IMG/VR virus record: IMGVR_UViG_3300042691_007968
Span: 1-39,477 of that record
Source of the DNA: a virus
DNA length: 39,477 nucleotides
Strand: one strand, 5' to 3'
Below are positions 14,909-24,100 of this stretch, piece by piece. The stretch's first letter is position 1; every line of letters begins with the position of its first letter. A model generated the notes under the pieces. The model was not told the DNA's origin, made no database searches, and was given only the letters and a program-made list of their open reading frames with translations. A program made the position numbers and the translations under genes.

Positions 14909-15853
14909 CTAGTTTAGCATAGACAGTATTGATTTGTCAAATTGGTATTCCAATTCTTTTATTGACTTATCGTCCATATCGCCTATATCTTTATATTGTT
15001 TGTCTAAGTTAATTACAGTAACACTTCCATTTAATCTTTCAATTATTTTTTCTTTCATGTTACCGCCTGCCTCATCGTTATCAGCAATAATGATTATATC
15101 ACTAAAATATCTTTGAAGCAAATCTATTTGTTTAGATGACACATTTGCACCCAGTGTTGCTACTGCTGGAAAGCCAACCTGATCTAGTCTGATAGCATCA
15201 AATGATGACTCTACTACATAGACTTTAGATGCAGTTTTAACTTTATTTAAATTAAATAATAATTTAGACTTAGGTAGTTTTGTTGTATTCTTAAATTCTT
15301 TACCTTCAACTGACCTTGCTACAAAACCAACGCATAGGCCCTCGTGGTTATATACTGGTATTGATATCATGTCCTGATTTTCAGAGTAGCCAAGTTTAAA
15401 TTTAATTACAGACTCTTTGGTAATCTTTCTTTTAACAAAATAATCTTTTGCTCTTTCAGAAACAAGTGCTTGTTCATGTAATCTATCTACAACAGAAATA
15501 TCAAACTCTGTCCACTCTTCTTTTTCAACTAACTTGTGGTTGACCTCAGATAAAATATTTGTTTCAACCTCTTTACTCTTAATAAATCTAACAGCCTCAA
15601 AATATGTTCTATTAGAAAAATGCATTACAAGTTCTACTAAGTCTGCTGTCTTGCTACAAGAAAAACAAAAAAACAATCCACTAAACTTATTTATTTCTCC
15701 AGCAGGTGTTCTATGGTTTGAATGAAAAGGACAAAATACTATATACTCAGACTCTGCTTCTTTTTCTATAGTTATGCCAGATCCTGAGAGTACTCTTTTA
15801 ACTTGGCTGGTTGTGTATACACTGGCTTCGTTCCGTCTATTCCTAGTATCCAT
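14909..15853 (-). CDS. dnaG: DnaG-type primase
   Basis: This is a 314-residue primase, shorter than bacterial DnaG because it lacks the C-terminal helicase-binding domain. The zinc-binding module has CPFH (C41, H44) and CFSC (C63, C66). The TOPRIM domain has VYVVESSFDAIRL (E215) and IIIADNDEAGG (D258, D260). It would make RNA primers for the DnaE-type polymerase. The start overlaps the upstream 108-residue protein gene by 82 nt. No later in-frame ATG, GTG or TTG precedes the zinc motif, and YTTSQVKRVL looks like the natural N-terminus, so the long overlap appears genuine. Confidence 0.92.
   Translation of the reverse strand: MDTRNRRNEASVYTTSQVKRVLSGSGITIEKEAESEYIVFCPFHSNHRTPAGEINKFSGLFFCFSCSKTADLVELVMHFSNRTYFEAVRFIKSKEVETNILSEVNHKLVEKEEWTEFDISVVDRLHEQALVSERAKDYFVKRKITKESVIKFKLGYSENQDMISIPVYNHEGLCVGFVARSVEGKEFKNTTKLPKSKLLFNLNKVKTASKVYVVESSFDAIRLDQVGFPAVATLGANVSSKQIDLLQRYFSDIIIIADNDEAGGNMKEKIIERLNGSVTVINLDKQYKDIGDMDDKSIKELEYQFDKSILSMLN
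14911..14940 (-). promoter_or_regulatory. Strong promoter with TTGACA -35 for the ssDNA-binding protein gene
   Basis: On the minus strand TTGACA (14940-14935), an 18-nt spacer ending in TGC, and TAAACT (14916-14911) lie inside the 3' end of the primase gene. They are followed by AAGGAG and the ATG at 14888. It is the only promoter in the window for which I find a perfect consensus -35. Confidence 0.7.
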
Positions 15854-16098
15854 TCTGCTTTCTTTCTCCCGATATATATTCCATATACGCTTAGTTTAAA
15901 TTCAAAGTAGTTTTTGTTTTCATTATATGATAGTGTAAATTGTGGATCAATGTCAAATCTAGGAGCATAACCAGATATTCGCATTTCTGATACCAGTAAT
16001 CTGATATATTCTTGCTGTAATCTGTATATGGCAGAGTCATCATTGATGATCCCGTCCAAACCAAACCTTTTGATGGGCTTGTGCTGATATATCTCCAT
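15772..16098 (-). CDS. 108-residue protein of unknown function
   Basis: I do not recognise this protein. It is mixed alpha/beta with a central strand pair (FTLSYNENKNYFEFKLSVYGIYIG), followed by EWILGIDGTK. Its last 27 codons overlap the primase gene in another frame. It lies between helicase and primase genes, so a replication accessory role is plausible but unproven. There is no Shine-Dalgarno before the ATG; TATAAT ends 7 nt upstream. Confidence 0.7.
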   Translation of the reverse strand: MEIYQHKPIKRFGLDGIINDDSAIYRLQQEYIRLLVSEMRISGYAPRFDIDPQFTLSYNENKNYFEFKLSVYGIYIGRKKAEWILGIDGTKPVYTQPAKLKEYSQDLA

Positions 16099-16105
16099 AC
16101 CGCAT

Positions 16106-16111
16106 ATTATA
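16106..16111 (-). promoter_or_regulatory. Possible leaderless -10 for the 108-residue gene
   Basis: TATAAT at the very end of the helicase gene ends 7 nt before the ATG at 16098. It lacks the TGn extension and a -35, so it is weaker evidence than the sites at 475 and 35349. Confidence 0.35.
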
Positions 16112-17333
16112 CTGACTTATCTTCATAATCTTTATATCTGTAATATCCCTTGTCAAAATCAGCCTGTACTAAGAATTCCCCCATAAAACCGTTACGATTC
16201 TTACGGAACACACACTCAATAATATCGCTATTTGTACCTCTACCAAGTGCCAAAACCCAGTCAGCATCATAGGCAATTTGTCTTGACCATGCTGTTTGAC
16301 CAAGCGTTGGTACGGTCTCAAGTTTTGTAACATCGTCTGGAGTTGCAGATGAGATTGCAATAATTGGAACCTCTTCTGAGATAGCCATTAATTTTAATTC
16401 ACGAGAAAGATTCTTCATACGAACAGTTTCATTATCTGACTTTTGGTTTGGACTCATGAGTTGCAAATAATCAACAATAACAAAGTCTGGTTTATATTGA
16501 TCAATTTTTCCACGCAAAACTAATGGGGTAATATCTCCACCTGTATCATTTGAAATGATATGAAACTCTGGCTTACCGTGAACATGCTTAGCATGCCAAG
16601 ACTTAAGCATGTCCATTTCTATTTGTCCAGCGCTTAACTTGCGGTGTGACCACAATCCTTCACCCATGATAGCAAACACACGATTTCTAACTTCAACCTC
16701 AGACATTTCAAGGCTAATGATCATAGGGCTACGACCCTGTTTCCAGGCCTGCACAGCGAAATAGAGAGACAACCATGACTTTCCTATACCTGGATATGCA
16801 AGAAAGACTCCTAACTGCCCTGGCATGATTCCAGAGGGTAGGTAGTTATCGAATCCTGGAAGGCCTGTCTTAATTCCTATAGCACCAGCCTCTTGTTGCT
16901 TTTTTAAATTTTCAAAATATGCAACAGCAGAATCTAAATCTGTTACATCGATATCACGAATGGCTGCAGTATTTTTTCTTAGTTCTGCTGTTTTTGTAAT
17001 AAGTGTTTCAAGTGCTTCAACACCCTGTCCGCCCTGAACATCTGTAGCAGCAGATCTAATAATATCCTTTAAACTATTTGTAAGGTATTCTGCCTGCAAC
17101 TCTTCAAGATGATGTTTGGTAGATCCAACTCCAGCAACTGGTTCAAAATCTCTAAATTTTTCTACTACTAAATCGGTAGGAGGTACTGTGGCATTATTCT
17201 CATAATACTTTCTAATAAAATGCCATACATCAACATGTGTAACTAATATATTTTCTATGTTGGCCTGTAATAAAACATGGGCCTGCTTATCTTTTAATAC
17301 GGCTGAGATTAATTTTGACTCTGTATTATTCAC
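16107..17333 (-). CDS. dnaB: DnaB-type replicative helicase
   Basis: This 408-residue protein is a hexameric fork helicase of the DnaB/RecA-fold type. A short N-terminal helical domain (about 1-125) precedes the ATPase core GIKTGLPGFDNYLPSGI. Walker A is AYPGIGKS (179-186), Walker B is FVIVD (284-288) within KPDFVIVDYLQLMSP, and a conserved QIAYDADWVLAL segment lies near the end. The start is GTG 17333, which overlaps the upstream stop by 8 nt (GTGAATAA) and has AAGGAG at good spacing. It is flanked by a possible loader upstream and primase downstream. Confidence 0.93.
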   Translation of the reverse strand: MNNTESKLISAVLKDKQAHVLLQANIENILVTHVDVWHFIRKYYENNATVPPTDLVVEKFRDFEPVAGVGSTKHHLEELQAEYLTNSLKDIIRSAATDVQGGQGVEALETLITKTAELRKNTAAIRDIDVTDLDSAVAYFENLKKQQEAGAIGIKTGLPGFDNYLPSGIMPGQLGVFLAYPGIGKSWLSLYFAVQAWKQGRSPMIISLEMSEVEVRNRVFAIMGEGLWSHRKLSAGQIEMDMLKSWHAKHVHGKPEFHIISNDTGGDITPLVLRGKIDQYKPDFVIVDYLQLMSPNQKSDNETVRMKNLSRELKLMAISEEVPIIAISSATPDDVTKLETVPTLGQTAWSRQIAYDADWVLALGRGTNSDIIECVFRKNRNGFMGEFLVQADFDKGYYRYKDYEDKSV

Positions 17334-17634
17334 CCAGCCACTCCTTTGCCATTATTCTACGTTGTGATCTATCCATTAAATCTTTTTCTTGTTCCTGTTT
17401 TCTTTCAAGTATATCATGTGCAATATATGCAAAATGATTCCACGATGGATTCTCTGTTACTTCAAAATAATATTCAAGCAATTGATAGCAAACATCTAGC
17501 CCGTATGACTCTATTAAAGCATCAGCAGACCACTGTTCAATCCACTTGTTATAGCGTGGCTCTTGTTCTAGTTTAAACTTATAATGTTTATCAAACCTAC
17601 TTAACAGAGCAAATCGCTTCTGTTTTTCTGTCAC
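17326..17634 (-). CDS. Small helical protein, possible helicase loader
   Basis: This is a 102-residue helical protein starting at GTG. It has the segments ALIESYGLDVCYQLLEYYFEVTENPSWNHF and a charged C-terminal helix (ERKQEQEKDLMDRSQRR). Its overlap with the helicase gene and its acidic/aromatic helical character resemble small phage helicase-associated or loader proteins. There is no ATPase motif, so it would not be a DnaC-type loader. The call is mainly positional. Confidence 0.7.
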   Translation of the reverse strand: MTEKQKRFALLSRFDKHYKFKLEQEPRYNKWIEQWSADALIESYGLDVCYQLLEYYFEVTENPSWNHFAYIAHDILERKQEQEKDLMDRSQRRIMAKEWLGE

Positions 17635-17635
17635 A

Positions 17636-17842
17636 TTACTCGCCTTCGGCTAATTCAACTTTTGCTTCTGCTATTTTTTCTGTTAACTTGTCTTCAACAA
17701 ATTTGTAAACACGTTCAAAGGCTTGATCTGTATTTTCACCATCACGCTTTGCGTCTATAACTCCAAGGTCAAGCCTTAGTGACTGAAAATTTCCAAGATT
17801 GAGTGTATATCCAAGTGTTACTGAAACTTTTGTATCTTCCAT
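17636..17842 (-). CDS. 68-residue protein of unknown function
   Basis: The product starts MEDTKVSVTLGYTLNLGNFQSLRLDLGV. It looks like a small beta-sheet segment followed by an acidic C-terminal helix (FVEDKLTEKIAEAKVELAEGE). I recognise no domain; the position beside the helicase suggests a replication accessory role. The frame extends to 17875, but ATG 17842 is preferred because AGAAGGG sits 7 nt before it. The stop is followed after 1 nt by the next gene's start. Confidence 0.7.
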   Translation of the reverse strand: MEDTKVSVTLGYTLNLGNFQSLRLDLGVIDAKRDGENTDQAFERVYKFVEDKLTEKIAEAKVELAEGE

Positions 17843-17856
17843 TTCATACCCTTCTG

Positions 17857-18399
17857 TTATATTGATTCTGACCAAATTGGTATAAATCTACCATCTTCAG
17901 TCTTTGTATATGTAAGTATACCATCGCCCATTCTTCGTGTCAACTCAGCCTTGCTGGGCGTAATATCATTTGTTATTAAATTATCTTTTCGTGGTCTACC
18001 AATATGGTATGTTGCCAGTATATCACGAATCTCTTTTACTTGCGATTCAGAGTAATAACTTCTTACTTGCCATCCTCGTTCTCCGCCTTTTTGTGATCCA
18101 GTGGGGAAGGGAATTATTCCTCGTTTCATTAATGATGGCATATATTTTTTATGCCTATTAACTAAGTCAGCAGTTTCTCCTACTGTATACGCTCTTTCTC
18201 TTTTATTTTTAAAATCATTTATCAAACAACTTTCTATTTGATCTTTTGTTATATTATAAACAGACATAATACCATTTGATCTATTAAGATGATGTACACG
18301 CACTAAACTGCCATTAAGAAACCAAACCTTTTTATTTCCAGGAATTACAGGGGCGCTATTGTACTCTTCGCTCGTTTTATTTCCTTTTCTAGTAGCCAT
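17857..18399 (-). CDS. MerR-like helix-turn-helix DNA-binding protein
   Basis: This 180-residue protein has a central winged-helix segment AYTVGETADLVNRHKKYMPSLMKRGIIPFPTGS (about residues 70-102). It resembles the DNA-binding domain of MerR/excisionase proteins, in which a helix-turn-helix is followed by a wing. SYYSESQVKEIRDILATYHIGRPRK follows. It may regulate the early operon or mark the origin; the target is unknown. The AAGGAAGG site before ATG 18399 is good, although the start overlaps the upstream zinc-ribbon gene by 55 nt. Confidence 0.7.
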   Translation of the reverse strand: MATRKGNKTSEEYNSAPVIPGNKKVWFLNGSLVRVHHLNRSNGIMSVYNITKDQIESCLINDFKNKRERAYTVGETADLVNRHKKYMPSLMKRGIIPFPTGSQKGGERGWQVRSYYSESQVKEIRDILATYHIGRPRKDNLITNDITPSKAELTRRMGDGILTYTKTEDGRFIPIWSESI

Positions 18400-18536
18400 C
18401 TTCCTTCCTTAGAGTCGGACGGTGGATGAAAAAATCTTCGTGATCCACATTTAAAACAATATATTTCTAAATGAGAAATAGAGTTATAAACTCTATCTAC
18501 CATCATATTTTTTTGACATTTTTTGCACTTTATCAT
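18345..18536 (-). CDS. Small zinc-ribbon protein
   Basis: This 63-residue protein has CKKC at residues 4-7 and CFKC at 27-30, separated by a hydrophobic strand region (HLEIY), which is the usual zinc-ribbon layout. RRFFHPP and a basic helix follow. It begins in the stop codon of the upstream structural gene (TAATG). It marks the switch from tail genes to the replication region. The role is probably nucleic-acid or protein binding. Confidence 0.75.
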   Translation of the reverse strand: MIKCKKCQKNMMVDRVYNSISHLEIYCFKCGSRRFFHPPSDSKEGRWLLEKEIKRAKSTIAPL

Positions 18537-18979
18537 TAATTAGGTATGCCGACGATAATTAAATTAACGCCGATTGAGACATCTCCAGTAGAATTAAAAT
18601 TTACAACTCCATCTACTTTAGAAGTAGTTATAGATTTAATTACAACAGAAACATTTTTACCTGCTTCAGTTGCACCAATGTTTACTGGTGTAGCGGTTAC
18701 AATTGGTGCAAATTTAAAATCTGCTGGAAAATTGTATGTAAAGGTTTGCTGAGTTCCTACACTCTGATTTGCACTTTTTACAACATCCGTATAACCTGCA
18801 ATTATTCTGGTCTCAGATGCTTTTGCATTTTGCTGAACCCCATTTGGTACATCTACTGTAACATATTTATAAATTGCAGGCGAGACCTGTAAAGATAATT
18901 CATTAAGTGCATTTGCTATTTGATATATATACGATACATCTAATGGTTGACCTAATTCTGGTAGTGGTATTTTTGCCAT
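18536..18979 (-). CDS. Putative virion (tail-associated) protein
   Basis: This 147-residue protein begins MAKIPLPELGQPLDVSYIYQIANALNELS, a helical start, and then becomes beta-rich (TFTYNFPADFKFAPIVTATPVNIG...VSVVIKSITTSKVDGVVNF). The beta part resembles the trimeric receptor-binding or H-type lectin-like ends of some phage fibres, but I cannot name the family. It has its own extended -10 promoter and a strong AGGAGG site, unlike the other tail genes, so it may be needed in higher amounts. Confidence 0.65.
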   Translation of the reverse strand: MAKIPLPELGQPLDVSYIYQIANALNELSLQVSPAIYKYVTVDVPNGVQQNAKASETRIIAGYTDVVKSANQSVGTQQTFTYNFPADFKFAPIVTATPVNIGATEAGKNVSVVIKSITTSKVDGVVNFNSTGDVSIGVNLIIVGIPN

Positions 18980-18994
18980 AGTTCCTCCTGTCTA

Positions 18995-19003
18995 ATTATA
19001 TCA
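18995..19003 (-). promoter_or_regulatory. Extended -10 promoter upstream of the 147-residue gene
   Basis: TGA TATAAT on the minus strand overlaps the stop codon of the upstream tail gene and is followed by AGGAGG and ATG 18979. A TTGAAA lies about 15 nt further upstream, slightly too close for a standard -35. It may also feed the downstream replication operon. Confidence 0.55.
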
Positions 19004-19436
19004 GACTACCCTCATTTTCAAACAATTCAGAATCTGCAAATCTTTCTAGTGGTATAGTTTTTACCTGAACTGCTATATGAACATATTCTTTATCTGCTGA
19101 ATATACTATAGAATAATTTGTCTGTGATGTTTTAGTATAATATTGCCAGCCACTATTGTTCCATTTAATATAGATATAATACTCTTCAACATTTGCTTGA
19201 GGCTCCCAGGCTAAATTAATTACTTTATTTTGTGTATCAATAATCATGCTATTTAATATTTCTGATGGCGTGTCTTCTGCAAGAATTTTATAAACTGGAG
19301 ACCAGTGGGATGTTCTATTTTTATCTTCAGATATAAATCTATATCTTAATACGTATTGCCTGTTATCTCCAAAAAATCCAGGTAGTTTAGATTTTGGAAT
19401 AATTATTTTTTTAATTCCACGATCTGGAGTTGCCAC
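18996..19436 (-). CDS. Fibronectin-III-like tail protein
   Basis: This 146-residue beta-rich protein has segments typical of fibronectin type III or related domains: YVLRYRFISEDKNRTSHWSPVYKI, VINLAWEPQANVEEYYIYIKW, and a final strand YVHIAVQVKTI. Such domains decorate phage tails and may bind sugars or help adsorption. The fold call is by pattern only. The start overlaps the stop of the preceding tail gene by 1 nt. Confidence 0.6.
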   Translation of the reverse strand: MATPDRGIKKIIIPKSKLPGFFGDNRQYVLRYRFISEDKNRTSHWSPVYKILAEDTPSEILNSMIIDTQNKVINLAWEPQANVEEYYIYIKWNNSGWQYYTKTSQTNYSIVYSADKEYVHIAVQVKTIPLERFADSELFENEGSLI

Positions 19437-20554
19437 TATTGCACATCCATTGCAAATCTAAATTCTAAATAATTTGTTGTATTTGCTGCCTTAATGATAG
19501 TTTCTGCATTTGTATTTTTTAATACAGTATAGCCAGTCAAACCATATACTGGGTTTGTTGTTGATATATTTTCAAATCTAATTGCATCTAACCCTATATA
19601 GAAATCTGATGAGAAAGAACCATTATTAATAACATTTGAATATATTTTAACAATACTAACATTATTCCAAGTAAATCCTGTACTCTTGTATAATTCTTGT
19701 AATTCTTTAGTTATTACATAGTATCTGTTATTAACAAAATCATAGTCATCAGAAGACATCACTACTTCAAAACGTGCCCACTCTCCAGTGCCAGCAGTAT
19801 CGCTTTCTGCAAACTCCAGAAGAATTCTTACCTCATCTGGAACTATTGAAGGATCTGGATCTTTATTAATAATACTAAATGCTAATTTAATTTGATCTGT
19901 TGGAGCATTTTTATTAAAATCCAAGGAGGTACCTAAAAGATGAATATGATTAGTGTTAGTTCCTATTGATAAATGGTTATCTACTACAGTTAGGTCTGAA
20001 GTATCCCCCCTCATCATTACAATATTATTAAAAAATCTAGCACGTTCGTATCTTTCAATTCTATCTGTATTAGTAAATAATCTATTATCTGAATTTGTTT
20101 GAAATACAAGATCAGTCTGATTTATATTTCCATCTTCTAAAGTACCATCTAAAGGTTCATAAATAATTGGTAGGGCAGTTGCGGTATCGCTAGTATGATA
20201 TTCCCAATTTTCATTTACAGTAAAAGCAAATAAAGATCTACTGTCGTATGCTCCTGCAGATGGGTTTGATCCAGCAGAAAATACACCAACTTCAGAAATC
20301 TCGTATCTTTCGTCCGTTGGCAGTTCCGCAGTTAAAACAATCTTATTAACACCAGAGTCATTTACATATCCACGAGAGGTTATTGGAACTCTAAACATTT
20401 CAAAATCTAAAGTTTGTTTTGCAGAATAATCTCCAAAATTTTGGTTTGTAGCCAATGGTTGTGCCCCACAACCGATAGCAATATATGAGGCATAGGCTGG
20501 AGCCTGCCCAATTAGATATTTGGCTAAAATATTCTTTCCTATATTAGTTATCAT
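19436..20554 (-). CDS. Minor tail / fibre-like protein
   Basis: This 372-residue beta-rich protein has an N-terminal part (MITNIGKNILAKYLIGQAPAYASYIAIGCGAQP) similar to the opening of many phage tail or baseplate fibre proteins. The middle (about 110-330) includes FFNNIVMMRGD and HIHLLGTSLDFNKNAPTDQIKLAFSI, which suggests a carbohydrate-binding jelly-roll. The function is inferred as host recognition or fibre attachment. It has a GAGGTGA site and a 4-nt overlap with the upstream gene. Confidence 0.65.
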   Translation of the reverse strand: MITNIGKNILAKYLIGQAPAYASYIAIGCGAQPLATNQNFGDYSAKQTLDFEMFRVPITSRGYVNDSGVNKIVLTAELPTDERYEISEVGVFSAGSNPSAGAYDSRSLFAFTVNENWEYHTSDTATALPIIYEPLDGTLEDGNINQTDLVFQTNSDNRLFTNTDRIERYERARFFNNIVMMRGDTSDLTVVDNHLSIGTNTNHIHLLGTSLDFNKNAPTDQIKLAFSIINKDPDPSIVPDEVRILLEFAESDTAGTGEWARFEVVMSSDDYDFVNNRYYVITKELQELYKSTGFTWNNVSIVKIYSNVINNGSFSSDFYIGLDAIRFENISTTNPVYGLTGYTVLKNTNAETIIKAANTTNYLEFRFAMDVQ

Positions 20555-21183
20555 AAATTCACCTCGTATATTGTATCATCTAATACTTGTCCATCAGAAA
20601 TAATAGATACTTCAACCTGTTCATCATTGGCTAGATTAATTACATTAATTACCAAATCTCCAGTTTCTGTGTCTATATAGACTATAGAGCAGTCTGGCCC
20701 AGTACCACATTCTGGTATTTTTGAGTTAAAGTTAATTGGAAATTTTTTAAAATAGTTGGCATCAATATCTTGAAGGGCTAAAATATTTTGTGGGTTATAT
20801 TGAAAATAAACACTACTGAGATTTTTAATTGGTTGATACAGAACATCCTGACCATTGATTAATTCTGATCTTGTAATGTCAATTAATTCTTGTCCACCAA
20901 TATTTTCAAAAATAAGATCTGTCATTATTTCAATAGGAACTACATCATCATTAAATAAAATAATTTCTGGGGTTGCTGGCTTGACAGAAGATGAATCATT
21001 TTGAAGATTAAGCATAATATCTGGATTATCTGGAGTAGCATTAAGACCAGTAATGGAGTCTAGATATGAGTTAAGTGCTTCCTCACTTGGAATTAATGTT
21101 CCAGGTTTCCACGTCATATTTACATCTGGGGTAGACGGATAATCATCGTAAACAATCTTGCCACTAGAGTCAAAATACGCCAT
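20551..21183 (-). CDS. Tail-region protein of unknown function
   Basis: This 210-residue acidic protein begins MAYFDSSGKIVYDDYPSTPDV. It contains a Cys pair in ECGTGPDCS and beta segments near the end (DLVINVINLANDEQVEVSII). I do not recognise a domain. Gene order, size and the shared GAGGTA-type ribosome site point to a minor tail component between the large tail protein and the fibre-like protein. Confidence 0.65.
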   Translation of the reverse strand: MAYFDSSGKIVYDDYPSTPDVNMTWKPGTLIPSEEALNSYLDSITGLNATPDNPDIMLNLQNDSSSVKPATPEIILFNDDVVPIEIMTDLIFENIGGQELIDITRSELINGQDVLYQPIKNLSSVYFQYNPQNILALQDIDANYFKKFPINFNSKIPECGTGPDCSIVYIDTETGDLVINVINLANDEQVEVSIISDGQVLDDTIYEVNL

Positions 21184-21184
21184 T

Positions 21185-24100
21185 CTATACCTCGCTCATA
21201 AAAAGAGTCATCGTTGGCCCACTAGAATCTTTTTGATAATCTATATTATATACCACAAACCTACTGTTTTCTGAAGAGACTAAATTTTGGCTATTTTCGT
21301 CTTTATAATCAAGAGTAACAATATCTCCAAGTTGTACGATTGGTGTACTAAAAATTTTCATTCCTATAGATCTTCTTGGCTTCATTACCTTATTAATTAT
21401 CCACGACATTAACTCTCTTGCATCATCTTCTGTCTGAATATAAGATGGTTGCAAAGAAAACTCTTTTTTGCCGTAGGTCAACCTACTGGTTTTAATTTTA
21501 TCATAATCTTGCTGAGACCTTAATGGAGATATAATCAATCCATCTTTTCCTATTATTGGATCAGATAAATTACTGTTTTTTGCAAAATAGTTATCAACGC
21601 TTAATTCATTTTGTGATTGTTGTGTAAAAGTTATTCCTTGAATTCGTAAATAATTGCCACTAGTTTCGTCAAGATTAAGTGCTGTATCTGTAGCATTAAA
21701 TATTAAAAATTCTGCACCATATGATCCAGCCCTAAACCCAGAAACCACATATCCTTTTATTCTATTAAAAGTAGGAGAAAGTTGTGCATAAAGCGCAGGA
21801 TATGCCTTATCATATCTTACCTTCATATATGATGCCTCTCTCATAATAGATCCAAACTCATCAAAATATATGTTGAACTTAGGAGGTTCTGCTGTACTTA
21901 TACCAGATAGGTAGGTAGACTGAATAATTCCAGACATTGCATATTTTCTAAATGATTCATTAGCATTAATTTCATCATCGCCAAACGCTGCTGCTACTGG
22001 AGTGTCTAAAGCAAAAACTGTATTTTGACTATAATTATTTGTAAGAGCATAAATATTTTCAAACATACACTTAGACCCGCCACGTACAAACAAAGCCATA
22101 TTGTTATATGTTGGTAATGGAGAACTATCATCAACAACTTTAATTAATTTATTATTAATATATAAATAAAATCTTCTAATAGATCCTATATCTTGATACT
22201 CTACTGCTAAATCATATACTGTAGGATTTTCTTCACCAATTATTCTTGATTGTCCCGTAAATTTTCCATCATCAACAATAATATTGCCAAAACCGCCCCA
22301 AAGTTTTACTGGAATGGCATTTTGCTCTGAGTCAGACATAACCTTATAAAAAATTATATTATGTAAGTTTTCTGATTCGGAAGAATATTCGCTTACATTT
22401 TTTTCAGTTAAAGAGATAAGTTCAAAATAGTAACCAACATTTGTATCTGGATTTAACAGAACTGCTAAACCACCAGAACCACCAGAGATATTTAATCTTT
22501 GACTTGGCTGGCTACCTGGAAGAACATAATATGGCGTTGCATTTATTGGGGTTTGTCCTATAGTTTCACTTGCTTCAATTTTTCCAACAATCCTCATTCT
22601 TGTACCGAAATGTTTAAATTTATTGCTTAATGCTTTATATTGATACGAAACAAAATTTATAGGGGTGTCTGTGGTACTAAAAGAAGGACCGCTCATCACT
22701 AATGCAGATGATTGAACTGAGCCTGCCTGTGTTGACTTAATTGTATTATTTTGTGTTTCTTTTGTATAAGAATTTGATAAGAAGTTTTTGATAACTCCAG
22801 TTCTTATATTTTCTCTTGCTCTAGTATTGCTAATTCCTGCAGGACCATCACTTACCTCTAATGAAATCTCTGAGTCTTGCCCTAATCCAAAAAGATATTG
22901 GCTTTGCATTTCTATGCCACGTACATATTCGTTATTTGACCAATAACTATCTAAACCTGCTTTATGACTAAGTACTGGGGTTCCAAATTGTCCACGACCA
23001 TGTCTTGCTACTTCGCCATTTTTCATAACAGTAATACCATTTATTTCTTCATATTTTGGTTCTGAATATATTCTAACTAATCCCGTAGGATAAATTTTTC
23101 CATTAAACGTTAGTTTAGACATATAATTTTGGTATTCTTGATTACTGCTAATCCAAACATTTCCTATGGCACCAACTGTTTGTGTAGTAAAAATTGTTTT
23201 TCCATTGCTGTCTTCAGAGACTATATTTTTTTCTGCTCCAGGAATACTATATTGAACTGCATCAAATCTAATTATTTCTCCATTAGCATAAAAATAGCCA
23301 GAGTGTCTACCTAACCAATAAACTGCTTCTCCTAAGTCAATTATGTTATTCCTTAAAGTATTATTAGTGACCGTTGGTATTGCTGAAGAAAGATCAGAGT
23401 TTAACGGAATTGCAGAAAGGCTATATGAGGATTGATTTCCGACTTCCCCATTTATTGACCGAAGAGTTTGATCTCCAGTTATTTCCCACAACAGTGCTGG
23501 CTTATATATCCAATTTTTTGCAGCAACCTCATTATCAACCATGCTGGCCTGCTTAATAGTTCCATATGATCTTTGTATATATCTAGAATTATACATAATT
23601 TTTCCATCATTAAAAATATTTTTATCTGTTGACGCAATATCAATTATATTTGTTAGTTTATTATTTGTATTTAAATTCTCTACGACTCCATTATCCAAGA
23701 AATCGTTTGATCCGTAAAATGTATATGAAGTATCTCTTTCATTTTCTAAAGGCATCATATAATTTTTACTCATCATAATAAAATTATTATATTCGTCAAA
23801 GAACATTGCTGTTTGTGTTGATATAGCAAGGTCTGATAATATTTCTGCAACACTTTTATCTGGTGCTATATAAAAAAATGGAATAATTAATTCTTTCTCT
23901 CCAGAAAGTCTTTTAAAATTATAATTAGAGAAACCTATTGAATCTAGAAGAAGCGAAACTGCATAACTTAAAGATACATTTGTAACTAACATTTCTGGTG
24001 CAGTAATAGATTCAAGGTAAAAGTATAAATCTCTAAGTTCTAAAGAAACTTTTCTATCATTTGGATTATGTTTTGGGAAACCTTCACAGTACATTGTCTT

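Noticed and set aside
15093-15101. TGATATAAT inside the primase gene
   Set aside because: Within coding sequence far from any start; in AT-rich DNA a few chance hits are expected.
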